This document shows positions 1 through 6,797 of a DNA stretch of 10,336 bases, one piece after another. The position numbers and the translations under genes are program-made. How positions within the stretch are numbered: position 1 is the stretch's first letter; every line of letters starts with the position of its first letter. The stretch is from Flavobacteriales bacterium (GTDB lineage: Bacteria; Bacteroidota; Bacteroidia; Flavobacteriales_D; Crocinitomicaceae): the NCBI GenBank assembly GCA_947458985.1, contig CANHBA010000074.1, forward strand, positions 1-10,336. Direction: 5' to 3'. The notes beneath the pieces were generated by a model. It was given only the letters and a program-made list of their open reading frames with translations, had not been told where the DNA came from and did not search any database.

Positions 1-65
1 AAAACGGCACTGAACTGAATATAGCGTTGCTGTGCTTGTTCGCAATGGACTTGATAGCGCACCAT
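1..65 (-). CDS. N-terminus of a probable M61-family aminopeptidase (partial, runs off the left edge)
   Basis: An ATG on the minus strand at 65-63 opens a frame that stays open to the window edge and reads MVRYQVHCEQAQQRYIQFSA and one more complete codon (V). It starts 4 bp after the ABC-F stop codon, which fits a downstream gene of the same operon. The pattern of a Tyr-x-Val strand, then a short polar stretch, then an aromatic residue and a second strand resembles the beta-sandwich N-terminus of M61 (glycyl aminopeptidase-like) peptidases, which commonly open this way in Bacteroidota. Only 21 complete codons are visible and none of the catalytic HExxH region, so the existence of a gene is fairly likely but the family is a guess from the first residues. 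No Shine-Dalgarno sequence is seen. Confidence 0.45.
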   Translation of the reverse strand, partial: MVRYQVHCEQAQQRYIQFSAV

Positions 66-69
66 GGTT

Positions 70-1692
70 TTAGGCATAAAGTTCTGCTTGTAGTTGCGCA
101 ATTTTGTCGTCGGCAAGGTAGTCGTCGTAAGGCATCATTTTGTCGATGATTCCGTTAGGCGTAAGTTCGATGATGCGGTTGGCTACGGTACTTACCAATT
201 CGTGGTCATGGGAAGTAAACAAAAGCGTGCCCTGGAATTCTTGCATGGCGTTGTTGAGCGCTGTAATGGATTCGAGGTCGAGGTGGTTGGTTGGCTCATC
301 CATGAGTAGCAGGTTTCCTTTGGCTAGCATCATTTTGGAGAGCATACAACGGACTTTTTCTCCTCCTGAAAGTACAAATGCCATTTTCATAGCTTCTTCA
401 CCTGTAAAAAGCATGCGGCCTAAGAAGGTGCGCAAGTAGACTTCTTCGCGTTCTTCGTCCGTGAGGGCATATTGGCGCAACCAATCGATGAGGCTCAGTT
501 TGGCTTCAAAATAATGGTGGTTATCGTTGGGAAGATAAGCGGTTGTAATGGTAGTCCCCAACGTGATTTCACCGGTGTCGGCTTTGAGGTTGCCAGCTAA
601 AATTTCGAAGAAATGAGTAAGGGCAACGGAGTCTCGGGAGATGAAGGCAATTTTGTCGCCTTTGTTGACCGTTAAATAGAGGTCTTTGAAGAGCGTTTTG
701 CCATCGCTTGTTTTACTGAGGTTTTCAATGCCTAAAATTTGATTTCCGGCATCTCTCTCTTGGTGAAAGGTAATGCCAGGGTAGCGACGCGAAGAAGGCT
801 TGATTTCTTCGAGGTCGAGGTTGTCGAGCATTTTGCGTCGGCTAGTGGCTTGTTTGGATTTAGCGGCATTGGCAGAGAAGCGAGAAATAAACTCCATGAG
901 CTCTTTCTTCTTTTCTTCAGCTTTTTTGTTTTTGTCGGCGCGCTGGCGCGAAGCAAGCTGAGAAGACTGATACCAAAAGGTATAGTTACCCGTAAACATA
1001 TTGAGCTTGCTGAAGTCGATGTCGCAGATGTGTGTACAAACGGTATCCAAGAAGTGACGGTCGTGGGAAACTACAATGACGGTGTTGCGGAAGTCAAGAA
1101 GGAAGTCTTCTAGCCAAGAAATGGTTTTGAGGTCGAGGTCGTTGGTAGGCTCATCCAAAATGAGAACGTCGGGGTTGCCAAAAAGCGCTTGTGCTAATAG
1201 CACACGTACTTTGAGGTCATTGGAAAGATCTTCCATGAGCATGTAGTGCTTGGATTCGTCTATACCGAGGTTGCTGAGTAAGGTAGCGGCATCGGTTTCT
1301 GCGTTCCAGCCTTCTAAATCGGCAAATTCACCCTCAAGTTCGGCGGTTTTCATGCCATCGGCGTCTGAAAAATCTTCTTTGGCATAAAGGGCGTCTTTTT
1401 CGACCATGATTTCATAGAGGCGTTTATGCCCCATAATGACGGTCTGTAGGACCTGGATTTGGTCGAATTCAAAGTGGTTTTGCTTGAGCACAGCCATGCG
1501 CTTGCCTGGTTCGAGGTCTACGCGGCCAGTTGTGGGGTCTTGTTCACCCGTTAAGATCTTGAGGAAGGTAGACTTGCCGGCACCATTGGCACCAATGACA
1601 CCATAGCAGTTGCCATTGACAAATTTAACGTTGACTTCGTCGAAAAGTACGCGTTTACCGAATTGTAAAGAGAGGTTGGATACCGAAAGCAT
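70..1692 (-). CDS. ybiT: ABC-F family ATPase, YbiT type
   Basis: Soluble 540-residue protein with two ABC nucleotide-binding domains and no membrane segment, the ABC-F layout; these proteins bind the ribosomal E site and modulate translation. The first domain has Walker A GANGAGKST (34-42), Walker B VLILDEP (176-182) and H-loop His210. The inter-domain linker (about 243-310) is Lys/Arg-rich and contains FISRFSANAAKSKQATSRR, very close to my memory of E. coli YbiT. The second domain has signature LSGGEKVR (441-448), Walker B LLLMDEP (461-467) and His495. Two motifs are degenerate: the first signature reads LSNDLKVR (156-163) and the second Walker A reads ISRDSVALTH (351-360). The weak first signature is, as I recall it, shared by E. 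coli YbiT; a decayed second Walker A also occurs in some YkpA/YbiT relatives. Start chosen at MLSVSNL, the family start. It lies 35 bp after the methyltransferase gene, probably in the same operon. Confidence 0.93.
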   Translation of the reverse strand: MLSVSNLSLQFGKRVLFDEVNVKFVNGNCYGVIGANGAGKSTFLKILTGEQDPTTGRVDLEPGKRMAVLKQNHFEFDQIQVLQTVIMGHKRLYEIMVEKDALYAKEDFSDADGMKTAELEGEFADLEGWNAETDAATLLSNLGIDESKHYMLMEDLSNDLKVRVLLAQALFGNPDVLILDEPTNDLDLKTISWLEDFLLDFRNTVIVVSHDRHFLDTVCTHICDIDFSKLNMFTGNYTFWYQSSQLASRQRADKNKKAEEKKKELMEFISRFSANAAKSKQATSRRKMLDNLDLEEIKPSSRRYPGITFHQERDAGNQILGIENLSKTSDGKTLFKDLYLTVNKGDKIAFISRDSVALTHFFEILAGNLKADTGEITLGTTITTAYLPNDNHHYFEAKLSLIDWLRQYALTDEEREEVYLRTFLGRMLFTGEEAMKMAFVLSGGEKVRCMLSKMMLAKGNLLLMDEPTNHLDLESITALNNAMQEFQGTLLFTSHDHELVSTVANRIIELTPNGIIDKMMPYDDYLADDKIAQLQAELYA

Positions 1693-1707
1693 GCTGTAAA
1701 TTTTTGC

Positions 1708-1716
1708 GCAAAGATA
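1708..1716 (-). promoter_or_regulatory. Candidate internal promoter -7 box upstream of the ABC-F gene
   Basis: The minus strand reads TATCTTTGC in the 35-bp gap before the ABC-F gene, a full match to the Bacteroidota -7 consensus TAnnTTTG, about 16 bp before the ATG. I find no convincing TTG -33 box at the usual distance of about 19 bp. It could give the ABC-F gene some transcription independent of the upstream operon. Motifs this short arise often by chance, so this is tentative. Confidence 0.3.
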
Positions 1717-1727
1717 CGCAAAAGAAA

Positions 1728-2285
1728 TCAGCTATTGGTGCAAGTGTAAACGAAGGCAGGCGGGAAATTCAGTGCGGTATAATCGATATGAACCTGCTTG
1801 AAATGTGCGCCGTAGAGTTTTTTAAGCCCTCTGGTATATTGAAATTGAATGAGTTTACCTTCTGCAACTAGATTTCCTTTGATGGCTTCTAAAATAGAAT
1901 TTCTTAGTGCTGCCGGGAAGTTAGATAAAGGCAAGGAGGACAAGATGTAGTCTGCTTTAGCAAGATTGAAACCTTGAAGAATTGTGGTGAGGTCGCCGGC
2001 TGAACCATGCACGAGGTGGAGGTTGGGATGCTGAAACTTCTGCTGTAAGTCATGAAAGAAGGCATCGTTGAGTTCAATGACGACCAAATGGCAGTTGGCC
2101 GACATTTTGGAAAGGAGCTCTTTGGTAAAAACACCCGTGCCCGGCCCTAATTCAACAATGACTTTGGCTTGTTCAAAATGGATGGGTTGCAGCATTTTTT
2201 TGCTCAAAAACCGGGAGCTGGGGATGACAGAACCTACCATGCGGTTGGCTTTGAAGAATTCTCTTAAAAAGGAGCGCTTAGACAT
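1728..2285 (-). CDS. Class I SAM-dependent methyltransferase, phospholipid N-methyltransferase (PmtA/COG3963)-like
   Basis: A 185-residue cytosolic methyltransferase. Motif I is VELGPGTGV (44-52), the SAM-binding glycine loop; the acidic residue closing strand 2 is Glu71 in VVIELN; the motif IV position reads SSLPL (116-120). The N-terminal stretch with VGSVIPSSRFLSKKM (17-31) is the hallmark I associate with the COG3963 group, which includes PmtA-type phospholipid and ornithine-lipid N-methylases; it is also loosely related to KsgA-type rRNA dimethylases. The substrate cannot be told from sequence alone; a membrane lipid headgroup is the family-based guess. The open frame extends 30 codons further upstream (to 2375), but those residues are low-complexity and lie inside the preceding gene. 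The ATG at 2285 overlaps that gene's stop codon by one base (TAATG), a typical translational-coupling arrangement, and gives the family-like N-terminus. Confidence 0.82.
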   Translation of the reverse strand: MSKRSFLREFFKANRMVGSVIPSSRFLSKKMLQPIHFEQAKVIVELGPGTGVFTKELLSKMSANCHLVVIELNDAFFHDLQQKFQHPNLHLVHGSAGDLTTILQGFNLAKADYILSSLPLSNFPAALRNSILEAIKGNLVAEGKLIQFQYTRGLKKLYGAHFKQVHIDYTALNFPPAFVYTCTNS

Positions 2286-3541
2286 TAGGATTGGGCTATT
2301 GAAGCTTGGTTGCCTCGGATGATGCCAATAATTTGGCCGTGCAGCGCTGCTTCTTGGAAAGGGCTGAAACGCCATTGTTCTGGGCGCATGTTTGGTGCGT
2401 AAGGAATGCTCGGGTCAAAAAGCGTGAGTTCTGCTTTGGCGCCAATTTCGATGGCCTCTTGCGGTAAATCAAGGACTTTTCGCGGGCCTGTTGTTAAAGC
2501 GCGCAACACAGCTTGAAGTGCCTCAGGCTTGTGGGTAAGTAATGCAGGTAAAACGGTTTCCAATTGAGGTGCACCAAAATGAGCGAGGTCGAATTCGAGT
2601 TCTTTTTCTTCGGGGTCGCCTGGGCGGTGGTCACTGACAATGGTGTCTAGTGTGCCGTCTATAACGCCTGCCCAAAGAGCATCTTGATCTGCTTGGGTTC
2701 TGAGGACTGGCAAAACTTTGAAGCGGGTGTCGAAGCCTAGCATTTTGGCTTCAGTAAAACAAAGGTTCATGAGGTGAACGTCTGAAGTGAGGTCGAGGCC
2801 GTCTTTTTTGGCAGCTCTGATGAGTTCAACACCTTCTGCAGTGCTGATGCCAGAGAGGTGCATTTTGCCACCTGTGTAGGCGAGTAAACGGATGTTGCGC
2901 TCAATTTCAATGAGTTCAGAGACATGCGGGTCGGCTTTAAGGCCAGTGCGCGTAGAGGCGCTGCCTTCGTTTACTTGAGCTTTAGCGCTCAAAGAGGCAT
3001 TGCGCGCAAGTAAAGAGACGCGGCCACCAAAGTCTTTGGTGTAAAGTAAAGCGCGGTGCAATAAGCCCGCACTAATGCTATGGGTGTCGTCTGTAAATAA
3101 CTTGGCGCCACCTTGAAAGAGCTCGTACATTTCTGCGAGTTCTTCGCCGGCGTTTCCTTTAGATAGCGCGCCATTTACACCAATTTGGGTGGTGCTATTG
3201 GCGCCATGTTGATAAACATAGCTTGCCAAGGATTTGTGGTCAATGACGGGTTGTGTGTTGGGTTGGATATAAACGCGGGTATAACCGCCAGCACTGGCAG
3301 CGTCTAGGCCACTTACAATGGTTTCTTTGTGCTCGTAGCCGGGGTCGCAGAAATCGGCTTTGAGGTCGATAAAACCGGGAGTAACACACAATTGAGCAGC
3401 TGTTACTTGCAAGGCATCAGGATGCTGCAGCTTGGCGCCAATTTCGGTAATGAGGCCGTCTGTAATGAGAAGGTCACAGGTTTGTTGGTGCCAACTAGAT
3501 GTTGGGTCGTATATCGTTGCGCTGTTGAGTTGAATTTTCAT
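2285..3541 (-). CDS. Dihydroorotase-family amidohydrolase, probably catalytically inactive (PyrC'-like)
   Basis: A 418-residue protein aligning by eye along its whole length with class I dihydroorotases, the enzymes closing the pyrimidine ring in UMP synthesis. Family landmarks are TPGFIDL (54-60), the substrate-loop remnant QPNTQP (93-98), TDDTHSIS (150-157), GGKMHLSGISTAEGVELI (224-241), FKVLPVLR (274-281) and VSDHRPGDPEE (302-312). The metal site is badly eroded. The HxH pair normally after FIDL is Lys61/Asp63, the next ligand His falls in an Ala-Arg-Asn stretch (179-181), and the ligand His before the ST motif is Gly231. Asp152 and Asp304 remain. This resembles non-catalytic pseudo-dihydroorotases (Pseudomonas PyrC' and, from memory, a flavobacterial form) and would normally be annotated pyrC. 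The ATG at 3541 overlaps the previous stop by 4 bp (ATGA); an in-frame start at 3610 would add 23 atypical residues and is rejected. Confidence 0.88.
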   Translation of the reverse strand: MKIQLNSATIYDPTSSWHQQTCDLLITDGLITEIGAKLQHPDALQVTAAQLCVTPGFIDLKADFCDPGYEHKETIVSGLDAASAGGYTRVYIQPNTQPVIDHKSLASYVYQHGANSTTQIGVNGALSKGNAGEELAEMYELFQGGAKLFTDDTHSISAGLLHRALLYTKDFGGRVSLLARNASLSAKAQVNEGSASTRTGLKADPHVSELIEIERNIRLLAYTGGKMHLSGISTAEGVELIRAAKKDGLDLTSDVHLMNLCFTEAKMLGFDTRFKVLPVLRTQADQDALWAGVIDGTLDTIVSDHRPGDPEEKELEFDLAHFGAPQLETVLPALLTHKPEALQAVLRALTTGPRKVLDLPQEAIEIGAKAELTLFDPSIPYAPNMRPEQWRFSPFQEAALHGQIIGIIRGNQASIAQS

Positions 3542-5577
3542 TTCCACCATTTTAACAAGGAAAGTTCTGCCAAAAGAAAAATAAGTCCCAAAATAAGAAA
3601 GAGTCGCCAATAGCTTTTGGTGTCTTTGAGTTCGACATCACTGAGGCTTTGCCCTTCTTTGATTTGGTTAAAGTTACAATTTTTTATACCGTTCGCTTCT
3701 AGTAATTCCAGAAGTGATGTTTCGGTGAGTAGTTCGAGCTTAGATTCAGAGCGGTTGTAATTGAGTGCCAACTGCGCAAGTGTTTCTGATCCTTTGAGTT
3801 CGTAAATGCCAGCTTTGAGCCTTTCCAAAGCCGCCATGCCGCCAATTTGGATGCGAAGGTTGTTGGGGCTGCCTACATATTGGGCAATAAATTCTGTTTC
3901 TGACGAGATGAGGCGCAAAGGTGTTTCGTCTTCGTAATTGGCTCTGACTTTGATTTGTGCATCTTTTCCGAGAATTGCATATTCAGGGTAGCGTTTGCTG
4001 GCAAATTCAGCGCAGCGCAAAAGGATAGTAGGGAAGAGCGATTGATTGACAAGACTACCAAAAGAGGCTTGCAATGCGGTGGTCCATAAAAAGGCAGTTG
4101 TATTGGCGCGCATAAAAAGTGCTTGTCCTGAACGCGTAATAAGCAGTGGGGTAGCGCTACTTTGGGCTTGGTTTTGAACTGCGTAGGCTTTTTTGACCAA
4201 CGGAACGTTGAGGCGGTCTTGTTTTTTCTCGAAGACACCACTGAAGAAGGGGTCGTCGTCGTTGATGCGTTGTAAATTAAGTGCATTGGACTGCACTGCA
4301 CCTAATTCTGAAAGGGAAAGTGCGCGCAACAAAGGGTTGTAGTCGTTGAAGGAGATGTCTTCGCCAGGAATGATGAGGATGCGCTGTCCGTTTTGGTGCG
4401 CCGTAATGAGTTCGTCTTGTAACCCGCTCGAAATGTCGTTGAGCCCGTTCAGGACAATGAGGTCGGCTGCAGCAAGTGTATTGGAAGCCACCTCGCCAGG
4501 TTGGGTAGTTTGAACGGTATAGCGCTCCTCAACGGCATAAGCTTTTGCGACATTTGGACTTGCATTGGCTTCCTCGATGAGGTAAATATTGGTGCGTTCG
4601 GGTACTTCGTAAGAGAAATGCCAGGTGTCGTCAAAATGGATTTGTTGGTCGTTGATTTGTGCTTGCCCCAGTACGTAGCCTTTATTGATCTCGTTGTAGG
4701 GGAAACTGGCCACCTGACTGCCGTTTGCGGCAATTTGCATGAACATGGTGCGCTTGATTTTGCCAATTTTAACATTGAGCTCTAAGCGTTTTTTAGCTTG
4801 ATCGCCAAAATTCTGAACCCGAACCATGAGCATTTGCTCCGTTTGGTAGTGCTGTGTTGGTTTGGCAAACCAAATGCTATCGATATAGGCGTTTTGGTTT
4901 TGCTGTGCCTTGAGCTGATACGCAAAGAATGCCTGGTTCGTTTGAGGCTTCTGAGCAGTAAGCTTGCCTTGCGTTTGCTGAAAATCGGAAATAAAGACCT
5001 GTCTGATTTGGCCTAGTTTTTCTTTTTGTTCTTGGTGCTTTTTGATTTGTCTTTGCTGCCAAGTGATGACGTCGTCGAGGCTGCGGCTAAGGGCGTAAAT
5101 ATCGAGGTTGTCTATGTAGCGCAAGGCCTCGGCTTTGGTTTGAAAACGCTGCTCGGAGTGGTTGAGTTGATTGCTGCAAATGAGTACACGTGTGTCGGGG
5201 GCGATTTTTTGGAGCATGCGCTTGGCAAGTTCGCGGCCTTCTGACAGCAGGGTTCCTTCAGTGCCAATAGCACTCATGGAGAAGGAGTTGTCAAGGTAGA
5301 TAAGCAACGCCGGTTTGCCGCTGTGTTGCCCCGCGCCATTTTTAATCTGTGGTTGCGCAAAGGCTAAGATGAGCGCGGTAAGCGCTAAAATTCTGGAGAT
5401 CAAGACCAGTAGGTGCTTGAGTTTTCTGGTGCTTTGCTGTTCTTTTTCAAGGAATTGAATGAAGCGCAACGACGAAAAATAGAGGGTCTTGCGTTTTCTA
5501 AAATGAAAAAGATGAATGACGATTGGAATCAGTAGAAAGAAAAGGAACCATAAGCGTTCTGGGTGTACAAATTCCAT
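3538..5577 (-). CDS. BatA-type membrane protein with VWA domain
   Basis: A 679-residue inner-membrane protein. The N-terminus has two hydrophobic helices (about 9-24 and 56-74) separated by a basic loop; this is the BatA/aerotolerance-regulator N-terminal module (MEFVHPERLWFLFFLLIPIV, then HLFHFRKRK). A von Willebrand factor A domain follows from about 89 to 220, with the metal-binding DxSxS motif intact as DNSFSMS (96-102) and a second strand VFISDF (194-199). Residues 245-325 look like a beta-sandwich, and 328-420 resemble the glutamine-amidotransferase-like fold common in this family (DLIVLNGL, RILIIPGE). A last helix (656-676) anchors the C-terminus. Bacteroidota carry many such proteins and their function is poorly known; a scaffold or chaperone role in the envelope is inference. 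It is first in a compact operon, right after a terminator, and overlaps the next gene by 4 bp. The start matches the family start. Confidence 0.88.
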   Translation of the reverse strand: MEFVHPERLWFLFFLLIPIVIHLFHFRKRKTLYFSSLRFIQFLEKEQQSTRKLKHLLVLISRILALTALILAFAQPQIKNGAGQHSGKPALLIYLDNSFSMSAIGTEGTLLSEGRELAKRMLQKIAPDTRVLICSNQLNHSEQRFQTKAEALRYIDNLDIYALSRSLDDVITWQQRQIKKHQEQKEKLGQIRQVFISDFQQTQGKLTAQKPQTNQAFFAYQLKAQQNQNAYIDSIWFAKPTQHYQTEQMLMVRVQNFGDQAKKRLELNVKIGKIKRTMFMQIAANGSQVASFPYNEINKGYVLGQAQINDQQIHFDDTWHFSYEVPERTNIYLIEEANASPNVAKAYAVEERYTVQTTQPGEVASNTLAAADLIVLNGLNDISSGLQDELITAHQNGQRILIIPGEDISFNDYNPLLRALSLSELGAVQSNALNLQRINDDDPFFSGVFEKKQDRLNVPLVKKAYAVQNQAQSSATPLLITRSGQALFMRANTTAFLWTTALQASFGSLVNQSLFPTILLRCAEFASKRYPEYAILGKDAQIKVRANYEDETPLRLISSETEFIAQYVGSPNNLRIQIGGMAALERLKAGIYELKGSETLAQLALNYNRSESKLELLTETSLLELLEANGIKNCNFNQIKEGQSLSDVELKDTKSYWRLFLILGLIFLLAELSLLKWWK

Positions 5578-5581
5578 ATTC

Positions 5582-5589
5582 CAAAGTTA
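5582..5589 (-). promoter_or_regulatory. Candidate promoter -7 box for the BatA operon
   Basis: The minus strand reads TAACTTTG, a full match to the Bacteroidota -7 consensus TAnnTTTG, ending only 4 bases before the ATG of the BatA-type gene and lying just downstream of the terminator of the previous unit. A recognisable -33 TTTG is absent; the nearest candidate is a TTTA at the end of the terminator T-tract about 20 bp upstream. If used, transcription would begin at or within a base or two of the start codon. Confidence 0.4.
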
Positions 5590-5610
5590 ATAAAAATGTG
5601 CAATTGAGCT

Positions 5611-5642
5611 AAAAAAAAACTGCCCTCATGTGAGGGCAGTTT
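5611..5642 (-). terminator. Intrinsic (rho-independent) terminator after the TPR gene
   Basis: On the minus strand a perfect inverted repeat, AAACTGCCCTCA / TGAGGGCAGTTT (5617-5642), with a two-base CA spacer runs directly into nine consecutive T residues (5611-5619). The GC-rich core is CTGCCCTCA, nine pairs; the outer A-T pairs overlap the T-tract. It begins 23 bp past the stop codon of the TPR gene and separates the gyrA-TPR unit from the BatA operon. On the plus strand it is followed by only TTTGATC, so it acts mainly in the minus direction. Confidence 0.92.
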
Positions 5643-5665
5643 GATCAATTTAAAGAAAACCAGAT

Positions 5666-6787
5666 TTAGCCTTTCAATGCATCTAATCTTGCTTTGTATT
5701 CTTTTGCTTTTTCGATGTTCCCTAACTTCATGTTGGTTTTGTAAAGGATGTCGAGAATGGCTTTGTCGTCTGGGTTTTGAGAAACGTATTTTTCTAAAGG
5801 CTCTAAAGCTTGCTTGAAAAGATCCATGGCTTCAGCTTCTAATTTCGCTGCTTTTGGGTCTTTGTAATCGAGCTCAACTGTAGCGTTGCGCTTTTCAACA
5901 GCGAGGTTGTAGAGATGTGCGCCTAATTGGTAAAGTGCTTCGTTGTAAGAAGGGTCGATTTCTATCGCTTTTTTGAGGGCAATAGTTGCTTTATCGTTTT
6001 CCTTTTTGTCCATGTAGCTGGTACCTAATACATAATAAAGTTGCTTGTTGAGCGGATCAAGAGCAAGGGCTTTGTTGATATAGGTTTCGGTAGCGGCAAC
6101 ATCGCCTTTTTGCAAGTTGATATTTACGATACTGATCAGGATATCGATGTTTTGTGGCATCTTTTCTGAAATCCCTTGCGCAAAAGTTAAAGCTTCGTCG
6201 TACTTTTTAGCTGCGAGGAAGTCTTCAACGGCGTAATTGGCCGCTAAAGAAGTGTTGACCTCTGCATCTTTGAAGCTTTCGCCTAAATAGGATTTGATTT
6301 CGTTTGCGGCCATAAATGCATTGGCAGCATCGACGTATTTTTTAGCGTTGTAAGCGACAATTCCTTGATTGAACATGAAATCGACACGGCTATTGATGAA
6401 GCTTTGTGCGTCGGTAGTCCAGGCTTTTTTAGGATCGTCGAGGACCTTTTTAAACGAGGCAACAGCTACCTCTTTATTGGCGTTAATGGTGGAAGCGTCT
6501 TGTGGTGCACCTGAGGTAGCAGACTCGATATTGCTAATTTCATTAAGGCAATAATAGATTTCGCCACGGTAAAGGTGCATTTTGAGGTCTTCGGCGGTTT
6601 CAGCATTGGCAGCAGCGAGGTCGATGAAGTTTTTGGCTTCAGTAACTGTTTTTTTGTTGGCTGCGACATCGCCCATTGGGTTGTATTTGCGCATCAAGAG
6701 GATGGCGTCAGTGACGTTCTTTTTTTGGGCAAAAGTAGCTGTGCTCAAGACAAGACTCAGACCAGCTAGGAGGAGTTGTTTTTTCAT
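5666..6787 (-). CDS. Secreted tetratricopeptide-repeat protein
   Basis: A 373-residue protein beginning with a clear Sec signal peptide (MKKQLLLAGLSLVLSTATFA, 1-20), probably cut before Gln21; there is no lipobox cysteine, so it should be a soluble periplasmic protein. The mature part is all helical. Well-formed TPR units sit at about 214-246 (ending KALALDPL), 247-280 (ending KKAIEIDPS) and 281-340, with weaker units around 138-165, 180-210 and 341-370. TPRs are protein-binding scaffolds; no catalytic motif is visible and the partner is unknown. The gene starts 10 bp after the gyrA stop with no promoter between, so it is almost certainly co-transcribed with gyrA, and it is followed by a strong terminator. 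From memory, a TPR protein beside gyrA recurs in other Bacteroidota, but this gives no functional clue. Confidence 0.85.
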   Translation of the reverse strand: MKKQLLLAGLSLVLSTATFAQKKNVTDAILLMRKYNPMGDVAANKKTVTEAKNFIDLAAANAETAEDLKMHLYRGEIYYCLNEISNIESATSGAPQDASTINANKEVAVASFKKVLDDPKKAWTTDAQSFINSRVDFMFNQGIVAYNAKKYVDAANAFMAANEIKSYLGESFKDAEVNTSLAANYAVEDFLAAKKYDEALTFAQGISEKMPQNIDILISIVNINLQKGDVAATETYINKALALDPLNKQLYYVLGTSYMDKKENDKATIALKKAIEIDPSYNEALYQLGAHLYNLAVEKRNATVELDYKDPKAAKLEAEAMDLFKQALEPLEKYVSQNPDDKAILDILYKTNMKLGNIEKAKEYKARLDALKG

Positions 6788-6797
6788 GGTTTAAATT

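Noticed and set aside
2286..2375. Longer N-terminus for the methyltransferase
   Set aside because: Thirty extra residues rich in Pro, Ser and Arg lie within the upstream gene, while the ATG at 2285 gives the family-like start and a TAATG junction.
3542..3610. Longer N-terminus for the dihydroorotase-family gene
   Set aside because: The extra 23 residues lie inside the end of the BatA-type gene and do not resemble the family; the ATG at 3541 gives an ATGA overlap and the usual N-terminus.
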